DNA of 64,000 bases from Micromonospora chaiyaphumensis (GTDB lineage: Bacteria > Actinomycetota > Actinomycetes > Mycobacteriales > Micromonosporaceae): the NCBI RefSeq assembly GCF_900091435.1, contig NZ_FMCS01000007.1:248001-312000 (forward strand), in the 5' to 3' direction. The stretch's first letter is position 1, and each line of letters opens with the position of its first letter. A program made the translations under genes and the position numbers. Positions 1-7,611 of this stretch are shown piece by piece. The notes under the pieces are model-generated. The model saw nothing but the letters and a program-made list of their open reading frames with translations. It was not told where the DNA came from and did no database searches.

Positions 1-1
1 C

Positions 2-676
2 GGCGACTTCGGCGGCGGCGGGATGATGCTGGCCCTCGGCGTCGTCGCGGCGCTGTACGCGGTCCGCGCCGGCGCCCCCGGCCAGGTGGTCGACGCGGCC
101 ATCGTGGACGGCGTGTCGGTGCTGGCCACCCAGATCCACGCGCTGCGGCACGCCGGCATGTGGCAGGACCCGCGCGGCGTGAACCTGCTCGACGGGGGCG
201 CGCCCTTCTACGACACGTACGAGTGCGCCGACGGGCGGCACCTCGCGGTGGGCGCGCTGGAGCCACGGTTCTACGACGAGCTGGTCCGGCTCACCGGCTT
301 CCCGCTCGACGGCGACGAGGCGCCCGACCGGCACGACCCGGCGAACTGGCCGGCGCTGCGGGCGGCCTGGGCGCGGCTGTTCCGCACCCGCACCCGGGAC
401 GAGTGGGCCGCGCTGCTGGCCGGCTCGGACGCCTGCGTGGCGCCGGTACTCGACTGGGCCGAGGCCCCGGAGCACCCGCACCTGGCCGCCCGGGAAGTCT
501 TCGTCGCGCCCGACGGGGTCGCCCAGCCGGCCCCCGCGCCGCGCTTCTCGGCGACCCCCACCTCGGTACGCCGACCGCCGCCGCGCACCGGTGAGCACAC
601 CGACGAGCTGCTGGCCGAGACCGGCCTCGACGCGGAGCGGATCGCCGCCCTGCGCGGCTCGGGCACGGTCGCCTGA
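2..676 (+). CDS. CaiB/BaiF-family (family III) CoA-transferase, C-terminal part
   Basis: The reading frame is open from the left edge, so the 5' end lies outside the window; 224 residues are visible. The first residues carry the glycine-rich GDFGGGG turn, followed by the helix and strand pattern of family III CoA transferases and alpha-methylacyl-CoA racemases (VDAAIVDGV, the WARLFRTRTRDEWAALL helix, and a C-terminal HTDELLAETGLD helix typical of the family end). These enzymes move CoA between carboxylic acids or epimerise 2-methylacyl-CoA. The catalytic Asp normally sits upstream of the visible part, so activity cannot be judged. ATG codons at 23 and 26 are internal methionines. Substrate unknown. 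Confidence 0.85.
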   Translation, partial: GDFGGGGMMLALGVVAALYAVRAGAPGQVVDAAIVDGVSVLATQIHALRHAGMWQDPRGVNLLDGGAPFYDTYECADGRHLAVGALEPRFYDELVRLTGFPLDGDEAPDRHDPANWPALRAAWARLFRTRTRDEWAALLAGSDACVAPVLDWAEAPEHPHLAAREVFVAPDGVAQPAPAPRFSATPTSVRRPPPRTGEHTDELLAETGLDAERIAALRGSGTVA

Positions 677-695
677 CGGGGCCGGGCCCGTCGGG

Positions 696-1100
696 TCAGC
701 GGCGGGCCGTAGCGGGCGCCAGGGCGGGCTCCACCATGTCCCGGAAGTCGCGCGGCAGTTGGACCACCACGTCCTGGAACTCCCCGCCGCTGATCGCCTC
801 GCGCAGGGTGCAGAAGACGGCGCGCACCCCGTTCCGGGCGGTCGCCTCGTCGACGCCGGCCCGCACGGACACCCGGGCGACGAACTCGGCGGCCCCGAAG
901 CGGTCGGCCGCCTCGGCGCGGGGATCCGGCTTGAGCAGCCCCTGGAGGGGCTTCGGCAGCTGCGCGGCGAGGTCCAGCACCTCGCCGCCGGTCAACCGGT
1001 CGGTGAGGGTCGCCAGCGTGGCCCGCGTCAGCTCCGCCGCCAACTCCTGCGACGCTCCGGTACGTCGCGCCACCCGGCCGACGAAGGTGAGGTAGTGCAT
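696..1100 (-). CDS. DUF2267 domain protein
   Basis: A 134-residue protein with two similar halves (LTRATLATLTDRL and GVRAVFCTLREAI helices, each followed by a short LAAQLPKPL or VVQLPRDF motif), which is the DUF2267 signature. The function of the family is unknown; members are small, soluble and common in actinomycetes, often beside stress genes. The ATG at 1100 is preceded by a GAAGGGG ribosome site about 8 bases upstream. It converges with the CoA-transferase gene. A second DUF2267 gene lies at 51589-51984 and shares the same half-repeat pattern. Confidence 0.85.
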   Translation of the reverse strand: MHYLTFVGRVARRTGASQELAAELTRATLATLTDRLTGGEVLDLAAQLPKPLQGLLKPDPRAEAADRFGAAEFVARVSVRAGVDEATARNGVRAVFCTLREAISGGEFQDVVVQLPRDFRDMVEPALAPATARR

Positions 1101-1258
1101 GCGTGGTACCCCCTTCGGTGCTCAGCACCGCGCGGCTACCCGTCACGGCGGCCCGGAAACGCCGGCGTTTTTCCACCGGCCGCGGGGGCGTGACCCGCGG
1201 TCCGGCGGGTAACCGCCGCCGGTCGTGACCGCAACTACAGGCGCGAGGAGCCCCACCC

Positions 1259-1528
1259 ATGGCGAGTTACACGGACGTCCTCGAGTACCTGTCCGCGCTG
1301 GACTATCCGGCCGGCAAGGACGACGTCATCCAGGAGGCCGAACGGGAGGGCGCGCCGCCGGAGGTCTTGAAGGCGCTGCGGGCGCTGCCGCCGGTGGACT
1401 ACGCCAACGGCACCGAGGTGGCCCGCTCGGCCGGCATCGACGCCGCCCCGGAGGTGGGCCGCTCCCAGCGCGCGGCGCAGGCCCGGGACCGGCACCCGCG
1501 GGTCTCGCAGCACCTGCGCGGCATCTGA
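1259..1528 (+). CDS. DUF2795 domain protein
   Basis: An 89-residue acidic protein. The first 60 residues (YLSALDYPAGKDDVI, then a REGAPPEVLKALRALPPVDY helix-turn) match DUF2795, a small helical domain of unknown role found in actinobacteria. The C-terminal tail is basic and Arg-rich. A GAGGAG ribosome site sits 8 bases before the ATG. It is divergent from the DUF2267 gene at 696-1100, leaving about 160 bases for two promoters. Nothing in the sequence points to a partner or substrate. Confidence 0.75.
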   Translation: MASYTDVLEYLSALDYPAGKDDVIQEAEREGAPPEVLKALRALPPVDYANGTEVARSAGIDAAPEVGRSQRAAQARDRHPRVSQHLRGI

Positions 1529-1537
1529 CCCCGCTCG

Positions 1538-2200
1538 GTGCCGCGTTGGACGGCCGGCCGGGTCCACGGGCACGTGCCGGCGGCGCTCCAGCTCGTGGTG
1601 ATGGCGCTGGTCGGCGGCATCGCCGCCGGTGCCGCCGTCGTCATGCTCAGGCCGGCCCTCGCCCCGCTGGTCGGATGGGACGCGGCCGCGCTGAGCTGGC
1701 TGGCACTGCAGTGGGGACGGCTGTCCCGGCTGGACGCCGAGCGGACCGCACGGTTGGCGAAGCTGGAGGATCCCAACCGGGCCACCCGTGACGCCCTGCT
1801 GCTGGCCGCCTGCCTGGCCAGCCTGCTCGCGGTCGGCATGGTGCTGACCACCACGCACAGCCTCCAGCCCGGACTGCTCCGGGACCTCTACGGCGCCCTC
1901 GGCGTGCTGAGCATCGTGGTCGCCTGGTTCGTGGTGCACACCGTCTACACCACCCGGTACGCCCGGCTGTACTACAGCGGTGAGCCGGGCGGGATCAACT
2001 TCCACCAGGACGAGCCACCGCGCTTCTCCGACTTCGCGTACGTGGGCTTCACCGTCGGCGCGACCTTCCAGGTCTCCGACACCGACCTCTGCAGCTCGGA
2101 GATGCGCCGCACGGCGCTGCGGCACCTGCTGCTGTCGTACCTGTTCGGCGCGGTCATCATCGCCGCCACGGTGAACCTGCTCGCCAGCCTCGCCCAGTGA
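1538..2200 (+). CDS. DUF1345 family membrane protein
   Basis: A 220-residue integral membrane protein with a GTG start 10 bases after the preceding stop. Five hydrophobic segments are readable: about residues 15-38, 42-60, 87-105, 120-145 and 195-217. The conserved DUF1345 core is present: HTVYTTRYARLYY, then FSDFAYVGFTVGATFQVSDTD, then a final helix. This SDF-Y-GFT-G-TFQVSD block is the family hallmark and resembles a re-entrant loop between helices. The function is unknown; the loop pattern has led to suggestions of channel-like activity. Probably co-transcribed with the DUF2795 gene. Confidence 0.85.
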   Translation: MPRWTAGRVHGHVPAALQLVVMALVGGIAAGAAVVMLRPALAPLVGWDAAALSWLALQWGRLSRLDAERTARLAKLEDPNRATRDALLLAACLASLLAVGMVLTTTHSLQPGLLRDLYGALGVLSIVVAWFVVHTVYTTRYARLYYSGEPGGINFHQDEPPRFSDFAYVGFTVGATFQVSDTDLCSSEMRRTALRHLLLSYLFGAVIIAATVNLLASLAQ

Positions 2201-2424
2201 GCCCCCGGCCCAGTGGGCCCCGGAGACAGGCGGGCGCCCCGGGTCACGAACCGCGACCTGGGGCGCCACGCAGCACCTGTCCCCGCCGGTCCGCGCCCGA
2301 ACCGGGTCGCGACCGACAGGCGGTGGATGTTCGCCCGAACCGGGCGGGCATCGCTGCCACGATCATCATACGACAGGGCATCAGCCGAACGGGTGAGTAT
2401 CGCGGGAATGTGGCGGTCGGCACG

Positions 2425-3093
2425 TCAGGCCGACAGCTCGGCGTACCGCTTCTCCAGGTCCACCCGGGCCAGCGCACCCACCAGCCACGCCAGCCGCTCC
2501 GACTCGCCGCTGCCGGCCAGCCCGGCCAGGTCGTCGGCGGAGCGGCCCAGCCCCAGCCGGCGCGCCGCGGCGAGCGCCCGCCGGTCGGCCACCGGCGCCA
2601 CCTCCCGCCACACCGCCTGCGCCTCGCGCAGGAACAGGTCGGCCACCTCGTCGTCCACCCCGGGCAACGCGGTCAGCAGTCGCCGCTCCCGGGCCGGATC
2701 CTGGTGCGCCTCGGTGCGGAGCCGGCGCAAATCGCCCCGGTACGCGTCGACCACGTTCTGCGCCAGGTCACCGAGCGTGGCGGCGAGCTTGTCCACGTCG
2801 CCGCGCTGCCCGGCCGCGCGCAGCACAGCGACCCGGTCGGCGTGCAGCGAGCGGGCCAGCCGGGCCGCGCTGTCCCAGCCGGCGTCCCGCAACCCCGTCG
2901 CGGCGTCGACCGCCTTGTGGAAGTCGCCCCGACGGGCGAGCAGAACGGACAGGTAGAGCACCTGGAACAGCTGGGACGGGTTGTTCGTGACCCGGAACCC
3001 GTACCGTTCGGCGAACCCCCGCCCGTCCCCGGCGAGCCGGCGGACCAGCCGCTTCTTGTCCTCGACACTGGAAATCGCACTGGTGGTGGGCAT
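2425..3093 (-). CDS. Hypothetical protein with endonuclease III-like HhH motif
   Basis: A 222-residue, largely helical, Arg/Ala-rich soluble protein that I cannot place firmly in a named family. The segment ERRLLTALPGVDDEVADLFLREAQ (about residues 138-161) looks like the helix-hairpin-helix with LPGV turn of endonuclease III/HhH-GPD DNA glycosylases. The catalytic Lys and Asp pattern and an Fe-S cysteine cluster are absent: there are no cysteines at all. It may be a degenerate, structural or DNA-binding HhH protein. It is encoded alone between divergent and convergent neighbours with no clear operon partner. Confidence 0.5.
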   Translation of the reverse strand: MPTTSAISSVEDKKRLVRRLAGDGRGFAERYGFRVTNNPSQLFQVLYLSVLLARRGDFHKAVDAATGLRDAGWDSAARLARSLHADRVAVLRAAGQRGDVDKLAATLGDLAQNVVDAYRGDLRRLRTEAHQDPARERRLLTALPGVDDEVADLFLREAQAVWREVAPVADRRALAAARRLGLGRSADDLAGLAGSGESERLAWLVGALARVDLEKRYAELSA

Positions 3094-3125
3094 GCCCGCC
3101 GTCTACCCCGGGCGGGGCGGGGCAT

Positions 3126-4097
3126 TCAGCCGAGCGTGGTGCCGTGCCGGTCCCGCGCCTTGAGCCGGGTGGTGGGCAACGCCGGGGCGGGCAGCGGAGG
3201 CGCCGCGTCGTCGGCGACCGTGCCGAACCGCCGGCCCGCCATCCAGTCCTCGCGGGCGGCCGCGACCTCCTCGTGCGAGCGGCCCACGAAGTTCCACCAC
3301 ATCACCAGCGGCTCCTCGAACGGGGTGCCGCCGAGCAGCAGCAGCCGGCTGCCCGGGGCGGCCCGCAGGGTCAGCGCGTCCCGGCCGGCGCCCAGGTAGA
3401 GCAGCGCTCCGGGCGCGAAGGCCACCCCGTCCACCTCCGCGGAGCCGGACATGGCGAGCAGCCCGTACTCGAAGTCGCGGCGCAGCGGCAGCGTGGCCGC
3501 CGCCGGACCCCGGACCTCGAGCTGCGCCCCGACCAGCGGGGTGTACACCACGGCCGGGGAGCGCTCCCCGCCCACCTCGCCGACGAGCAGGGTGACGTCC
3601 AGGTCGCCGTCGCTCCAGCGGGGCAGCTCGGCGTGGTGGGCGAAGTCGGCCGCGCCGGCCCGGGCCGGGTCCGGCAGCGCCACCCAGAGCTGCACGCCGT
3701 GCATGAGCGGCGGGTGCACCAGGGGCGAGCGCTCCGAGTGGGCGATGCCGTGCCCCGAGGTCATCACATTGAGCTGGCCGGGGCGGATCGGCTGGACGTT
3801 GCCCAGGCTGTCCCGGTGCAGGATCTCCCCGTCGAGCAGCCACGTGACCGTCTGCAGGCCGGTGTGCGGGTGCGGCGGCACCTCCATGCCGGGGCGCTCG
3901 GCCACGTCGTCCGGTCCGAAATGGTCGACGAAGCACCAGGCGCCGACGAGCCGCCGCTGCCGCTGCGGCAGCAGCCGGCGCACCGTCGTGTAACGCCCCA
4001 ACGGCACGTCGTGCCCGGGCAGCAGCACACTGCCGGGGTCCGTGGAGCCCACGCCGGGTGGGAGGGTCTGCGCGGGCAGGGATTCGGTACGGTCCAC
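3126..4097 (-). CDS. Pirin family protein
   Basis: A 323-residue bicupin. The N-terminal cupin holds the metal-binding signature: HPHTG at residues 76-80, then HGIAHSE with the remaining His and Glu ligands, embedded in the typical TVTWLLDGEILHRDSLGN and LWVALP strands. The C-terminal cupin ends with the pirin_C pattern GTPFEEPLVMWWNFVG. Bacterial pirins are Fe-binding proteins, some with quercetin dioxygenase activity and some acting as metabolic regulators; the role here cannot be told from sequence. Monocistronic: the next gene upstream lies beyond a large inverted repeat and a terminator. Confidence 0.92.
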   Translation of the reverse strand: MDRTESLPAQTLPPGVGSTDPGSVLLPGHDVPLGRYTTVRRLLPQRQRRLVGAWCFVDHFGPDDVAERPGMEVPPHPHTGLQTVTWLLDGEILHRDSLGNVQPIRPGQLNVMTSGHGIAHSERSPLVHPPLMHGVQLWVALPDPARAGAADFAHHAELPRWSDGDLDVTLLVGEVGGERSPAVVYTPLVGAQLEVRGPAAATLPLRRDFEYGLLAMSGSAEVDGVAFAPGALLYLGAGRDALTLRAAPGSRLLLLGGTPFEEPLVMWWNFVGRSHEEVAAAREDWMAGRRFGTVADDAAPPLPAPALPTTRLKARDRHGTTLG

Positions 4098-4175
4098 CTG
4101 CCTGACTGTACGCGCGGGGCTCGTCGCGTTCGCCCTGCTCCGGGTCTGGTTCTTGCTGGTCGTTGGTTGCGGTCA

Positions 4176-4249
4176 GGGCTGGGGGCGAGGGTGACCGGCT
4201 CCGGGCAGTCAGGCTTGATCCCTGCGCCGGTCACCCTCGCCCCCAGCCC
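4176..4249. repeat. Perfect 24-bp inverted repeat with 26-nt loop
   Basis: The left arm at 4176-4199 (GGGCTGGGGGCGAGG...) is the exact reverse complement of 4226-4249. It lies between the pirin start and the terminator of the downstream lysozyme-like gene. A transcript would form a very stable hairpin on either strand. There is no U-tract, so it may be a REP/MITE-like element rather than a simple terminator. Confidence 0.8.
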
Positions 4250-4286
4250 GTCGTGGTCCTTCGCCGTCCTTGACTTCCGAAGACGC

Positions 4287-4323
4287 CGCTGGCCGGCACC
4301 CCTGTTCGGGGTGCCGGCCAGCG
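4287..4323. terminator. 16-bp-stem hairpin terminator (copy 1)
   Basis: A perfect 16-bp stem with a 5-nt TGTTC loop (CGCTGGCCGGCACCCC and its complement), 7 bases past the stop of the minus-strand gene at 4331-4882. An identical 37-bp hairpin follows the paralogous gene at 8974-9010, so it travelled with the duplication. Confidence 0.85.
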
Positions 4324-4330
4324 CGGTGGC

Positions 4331-4882
4331 TCAGCTGTTCCAGTTGTGGGCGACGATGTCGGTGGCCTGCTGCTCCCACTGGGCGTAGGCGTCGGGGTAG
4401 GCCGAGACCTGCACGGTCTGGGCGGCCTCGGTCAGCGGCATGTCCTGCCAGCCGTCGACCTGCTTCAGGCCCTTCAGGAACGCCAGGGTGGAGTACTCGG
4501 GGTCGGTGATCTGCTCCGGCGAACCCCAACCCCAGCACGGGCGCTGCTGGAACAGGCCCAGCGAGTCGTGATCGTTCCGGTCGCCGAGGTGGCCCAGGTT
4601 CTCCAGCTTCGACTCCTGCAACCACGTGGCGATCGAGATCACCGCCGCCCGCTCCGGGAGACCGGCCTTCTTCGTCGCGGCGATGATCGCCTTCGCGTTC
4701 GCGGTCTGCTCACCGTTCAGGTCGATCTTCGACTGGGCGCCCTGCACGCTCGCCACCGCGGCCGGCTTGGTGCCCTGCACGGGGGCAGCGTCGGCGTGGG
4801 CGGCGACCGGACCGGCGAAGATCCCACCGGTGAAGGCCAGACCAGCAATACCCAGCACGCTCTTACGCAGCATCGAGTTCAT
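4331..4882 (-). CDS. Secreted lysozyme/SLT-fold protein (paralogue 1)
   Basis: A 183-residue exported protein. The ATG at 4882 was chosen because AAGGAG lies 7 bases upstream and a signal peptide follows directly (basic MNSMLRKS, hydrophobic core, cleavage near AHADA). The mature part carries the domain widely seen beside NlpC/P60 and M23 domains in actinobacterial cell-wall proteins: AKAIIAATKKAGLPERAAV, then the QESKLENLG helix with a candidate catalytic Glu, then DHDSLGLFQQRP, then PLTEAAQTVQVSAYPDAY. A muralytic role is inferred from this lytic-transglycosylase-like fold and not proven. It stands alone with no second catalytic domain. 1 Cys replaces a Ser found in the paralogue at 9018-9566 (QRPCWGWG against QRPSSGWG). 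Confidence 0.8.
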   Translation of the reverse strand: MNSMLRKSVLGIAGLAFTGGIFAGPVAAHADAAPVQGTKPAAVASVQGAQSKIDLNGEQTANAKAIIAATKKAGLPERAAVISIATWLQESKLENLGHLGDRNDHDSLGLFQQRPCWGWGSPEQITDPEYSTLAFLKGLKQVDGWQDMPLTEAAQTVQVSAYPDAYAQWEQQATDIVAHNWNS

Positions 4883-5060
4883 GACAAAGCTCCTTGGGGG
4901 TTGGCGCACACGCCGATGGGGGTCGGCCGTGCGCAAGCACCGTCAGGCGCTCAAAGAAGTCTTGGGGGATCATCGGCGCGCGGGGCGAAGCCACTTCGTC
5001 GCGCCGGGACCATGTACAACGACCGGCGGCCCACCATCATTCCGGGCGGTACACCCACCT
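4883..5060 (-). promoter_or_regulatory. Conserved structured leader of paralogue 1
   Basis: This untranslated stretch upstream of the secreted gene is nearly identical to the one before the second copy (about 9567-9740). It contains two hairpins. One at 4901-4936 sits directly before the ribosome site (TTGGCGCACAC...GTGCGCAA arms with an inner GCCGAT/GTCGGC stem). The other is at 4975-5005 (GGCGCG and CGAAG arms). Strong conservation of non-coding sequence suggests a promoter plus a structured 5' UTR. I could not match it to a known riboswitch. Confidence 0.5.
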
Positions 5061-5223
5061 TGATTGGCGGGGCGGTTCCCGGAGGGGCCGGTCACCCCGC
5101 TGGGCGGGGCGCCTTCCTCGGTCGTGCACCGGGTACAACGACCCCCGCCCACCGGCCATTCCGCCGCCGGGATGCCGCCGATCACCGCCGCGAAACGGAC
5201 AATCCTGCCAGGCCACGACCGTC

Positions 5224-5277
5224 GGTGGAACACCACGGGTGTATCCGGGCCCGGGAACACCCATGGGGCGTTCCACC
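5224..5277. repeat. GGTGGAAC hairpin repeat, copy a
   Basis: Imperfect palindrome: GGTGGAAC at 5224-5231 pairs with GTTCCACC at 5270-5277, with inner GGGTG/CACCC arms. It is followed 19 bases later by CGAAACGGAC (5296-5305). The same arrangement recurs at 5327-5379 and 9874-9926. Confidence 0.75.
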
Positions 5278-5326
5278 CACGCCCGAGCGACGGCGCGAAA
5301 CGGACTTCACCCGGCCCGGCACGGTC

Positions 5327-5379
5327 GGTGGAACGGTATGGAGGTGTCCCGACCCCGGAGACATCCATAACGTTCCACC
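5327..5379. repeat. GGTGGAAC hairpin repeat, copy b
   Basis: Same outer arms (GGTGGAAC at 5327-5334, GTTCCACC at 5372-5379) with a diverged interior. It is followed 21 bases later by CGAACCGGAC (5400-5409). Lies in the long non-coding stretch between the lysozyme-like gene and the MazG-like gene. Confidence 0.75.
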
Positions 5380-5541
5380 CAGCGGGGCGAGGCCGGGCGC
5401 GAACCGGACACTCGACGCAGTCGGACACCGGGCGGGCGAACGGGCCGGGTGTGCGTGGTCGGCCGGTCTGGGCGCCGGTAGCCGGGCGAAGCCCGGTGGG
5501 AGCCGGCCGTCCGCGTATCCCTGGGGCGTGTGCCGGAGGTG

Positions 5542-5678
5542 GCACGGGCCAGGAGGTCGGCACGGGCCGGGAGGGGGCACGGGCCGGGAGGGGGCACGGG
5601 CCGGGAGGTGGCACGGGCCGGGAGGTGACACGGGCCGGGAGGTGGCACGGGCCGGGAGGTGGCACGGGCCGGGAGTCA
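5542..5678. repeat. 17-bp tandem repeat, about 8 units
   Basis: The unit GCACGGGCCGGGAGGTG repeats head to tail from 5542 to about 5678, with the first spacing 18 bases and the rest 17, and one or two substitutions in several units. It is purine-rich on the plus strand and ends 30 bases from the stop of the MazG-like gene. No coding or CRISPR features (there are no spacers). Confidence 0.85.
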
Positions 5679-5707
5679 GGCGGAGGCCGCAGCGTTCCAC
5701 TCACCGG

Positions 5708-6016
5708 TCAGCTCAGGCGGGTGCGGGCCTTCTCGGCGCAGGCGGACAGCAGGGTCTGGGCGTCCAGGCCCAGGCTTTCGATCGCCACCAGGGCGGTGAA
5801 CGCCACGTCCGCCAGTTCGGCGGCCACCTCCTCGCGGGTGTGCGTGACACCCTTGCGGGGGTTCTGGCCGAGCACCCCGATCCAGGCGGCGGCCACCTCT
5901 CCCGTTTCCTCGGTGAGCTTGAGGAGCCGGGCGGTCAGCTCCGCGTCCCCGGTGCCGTTGGCGGCGTCCAGCCAGGCACGGGCGTCCCTCGCCGTCTTCC
6001 AGATCAACTCGTCCAC
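5708..6016 (-). CDS. MazG-like nucleotide pyrophosphohydrolase family protein
   Basis: About 102 residues, all-alpha, with the MazG-like metal-binding pattern: KLTEETGEVAAAW (EExxE) on one helix and REEVAAELADVAF (ExxELxD) on the next. Such proteins hydrolyse NTPs or related nucleotides to NMP and PPi. The open frame extends upstream into the start region of gdhA, but that part reads as antisense to gdhA. I place the start at the GTG at 6016 (VDELIWKTARDAR), which matches the usual N-terminus. No strong ribosome site is seen, so the start is uncertain by some codons. Divergent from gdhA. Confidence 0.75.
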   Translation of the reverse strand: MDELIWKTARDARAWLDAANGTGDAELTARLLKLTEETGEVAAAWIGVLGQNPRKGVTHTREEVAAELADVAFTALVAIESLGLDAQTLLSACAEKARTRLS

Positions 6017-6107
6017 CCGACCAGTGAACCGGACGGCGGCGACGATCCGTACCCCGGGACGGTGCGGCGACGAGGCCGGCACCGGGACCGGAAGGGGCGT
6101 GTCCGTG

Positions 6108-7445
6108 ATGCCGGAGACCGTCGAGACGGTGTTCGCGAACGTGGTCAAGCGGAACCCGGGTGAGCCCGAGTTCCACCAGGCCGTCCGGGAGGTGCTGGAG
6201 AGCATCGGACCGGCCCTGGCCCGCCACCCCGAGTACGCGCACGCGTGCGTCATCGAGCGGATCTGCGAGCCGGAGCGGCAGGTCATCTTCCGGGTGCCGT
6301 GGGAGGACGACCACGGCCGGGTCCGGGTGAACCGCGGCTTCCGGGTGGAGTTCAACAGCGCCCTCGGCCCGTTCAAGGGCGGGCTGCGCTTCCACCCGTC
6401 GGTCTACCTGGGGATCGTGAAGTTCCTCGGCTTCGAGCAGATCTTCAAGAACGCGCTGACCGGCCTGCCGATCGGCGGCGGCAAGGGCGGTGCGGACTTC
6501 GACCCGAAGGGCCGCTCGGACCGCGAGGTGATGCGGTTCTGCCAGAGCTTCATGACCGAGCTGTACCGGCACATCGGCGCGCAGACCGACGTGCCGGCCG
6601 GGGACATCGGGGTGGGTGGCCGGGAGATCGGCTACCTGTTCGGCCAGTACAAGCGGATCACCAACCGGTACGAGTCCGGCGTGCTCACCGGCAAGGGCCT
6701 GTCGTACGGGGGCGCGCAGGTGCGGCGCGAGGCGACCGGCTACGGGGCGGTCTTCTTCGCCGAGGAGATGCTCCGGCAGACCGGGGACAGTCTGGACGGC
6801 AAGCGGGTGGTGGTCTCCGGCTCCGGCAACGTGGCGATCTACGCGGTCGAGAAGGTGCACCAGCTCGGCGGGACGGTGGTGGCCTGCTCGGACTCGGACG
6901 GCTACGTGCTGGACGAGAAGGGCATCGACCTTTCCCTGCTGCGCGAGCTGAAGGAGGAGCGCCGGGCCCGCCTCGACGACTACGTCCGGCACGTGCCGCA
7001 CGCGGTCGCGGTCTCCGGTCGTACCGTCTGGGAGGTGCCCTGTGATCTGGCGCTGCCCTGTGCGACGCAGAACGAGATCGGCGGCGCGGAGGCCGCGGCC
7101 CTGGTGGCCGGCGGCTGTGTCGCGGTGGTCGAGGGGGCGAACATGCCGACCACGCCGGAGGCGGTGCGGATCCTGGGCCGGGCCGGGGTGCGGTTCGCCC
7201 CGGGCAAGGCCGCCAACGCCGGCGGGGTGGCGGTGAGCGCGTTGGAGATGCAGCAGAACGCGAGCCGCGACTCGTGGACGTTCGCCCAGTCGGAGCAGCG
7301 GCTGCGGGAGACGATGCGGGACATCCACGCCCGCTGCTGGGCGACCGCCGAGGAGTACGGGCTGCCGGGCGACTACGTGGCCGGGGCGAACATCAACGGG
7401 TTCCGGCGGGTGGCGGAGGCGATGCTGGCGCACGGCCTGGTGTGA
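6108..7445 (+). CDS. gdhA: NADP-type glutamate dehydrogenase
   Basis: A 445-residue hexameric-class glutamate dehydrogenase catalysing reductive amination of 2-oxoglutarate with ammonium. Seen: the substrate-site block KFLGFEQIFKNALTGLPIGGGKGG with the catalytic Lys at about 126, the DVPAGDIGVGGREIG segment, and a Rossmann GSGNVA at about 240. The length matches the family. The ATG at 6108 follows GAAGGGG; an in-frame GTG one codon earlier (6105) fits the ribosome site about as well. The long open frame upstream of 6099 reads through non-coding repeats and is not part of the gene. Single-gene unit followed by inverted repeats at 7478-7505. Confidence 0.95.
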   Translation: MPETVETVFANVVKRNPGEPEFHQAVREVLESIGPALARHPEYAHACVIERICEPERQVIFRVPWEDDHGRVRVNRGFRVEFNSALGPFKGGLRFHPSVYLGIVKFLGFEQIFKNALTGLPIGGGKGGADFDPKGRSDREVMRFCQSFMTELYRHIGAQTDVPAGDIGVGGREIGYLFGQYKRITNRYESGVLTGKGLSYGGAQVRREATGYGAVFFAEEMLRQTGDSLDGKRVVVSGSGNVAIYAVEKVHQLGGTVVACSDSDGYVLDEKGIDLSLLRELKEERRARLDDYVRHVPHAVAVSGRTVWEVPCDLALPCATQNEIGGAEAAALVAGGCVAVVEGANMPTTPEAVRILGRAGVRFAPGKAANAGGVAVSALEMQQNASRDSWTFAQSEQRLRETMRDIHARCWATAEEYGLPGDYVAGANINGFRRVAEAMLAHGLV

Positions 7446-7477
7446 GCGGCCACTGTGGGCGGACCGGGCGATCCTCG

Positions 7478-7505
7478 CTGACCGTTCGGTCAGTCAACGA
7501 TTGAC
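7478..7505. promoter_or_regulatory. Two adjoining inverted repeats between gdhA and the hydrolase gene
   Basis: CTGACCG-TT-CGGTCAG at 7478-7493 (TetR-type operator geometry) runs straight into GTCAA-CGA-TTGAC at 7493-7505. It lies 33 bases past gdhA and about 107 bases before the secreted hydrolase start, so it is more likely an operator or promoter element for the hydrolase than a gdhA terminator. The regulator is unknown. Confidence 0.5.
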
Positions 7506-7611
7506 AGGCTTCGAGCCCCCGGCCTAGGTTCAGGGCGCTACCGGCCGGTAGGCATCCGTCCCGCCTGGCCGCCCCCGTCCCGGGGCGGCACCCGTCCCCG
7601 GGGGAGCACCG

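Noticed and set aside
4883..5060. ydaO (c-di-AMP) riboswitch
   Set aside because: Suggested by the cell-wall hydrolase context, but I could not find the conserved GGGG-GA and GGUGAAU-type core elements on the transcribed strand.
5542..5678. CRISPR array
   Set aside because: The 17-bp units are directly adjacent with no spacers, and there are no cas genes.
5064..6107. N-terminal extension of glutamate dehydrogenase
   Set aside because: The frame stays open for about 348 codons upstream of 6108, but it passes through tandem repeats and hairpin repeats and gives Pro/Gly/Arg low-complexity sequence. The enzyme from 6108 already has the full family length.
6017..6376. N-terminal 120 residues of the MazG-like open frame
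   Set aside because: This part is antisense to the gdhA start region and reads as Arg/Ser-rich shadow; the MazG-like domain begins near 6016.
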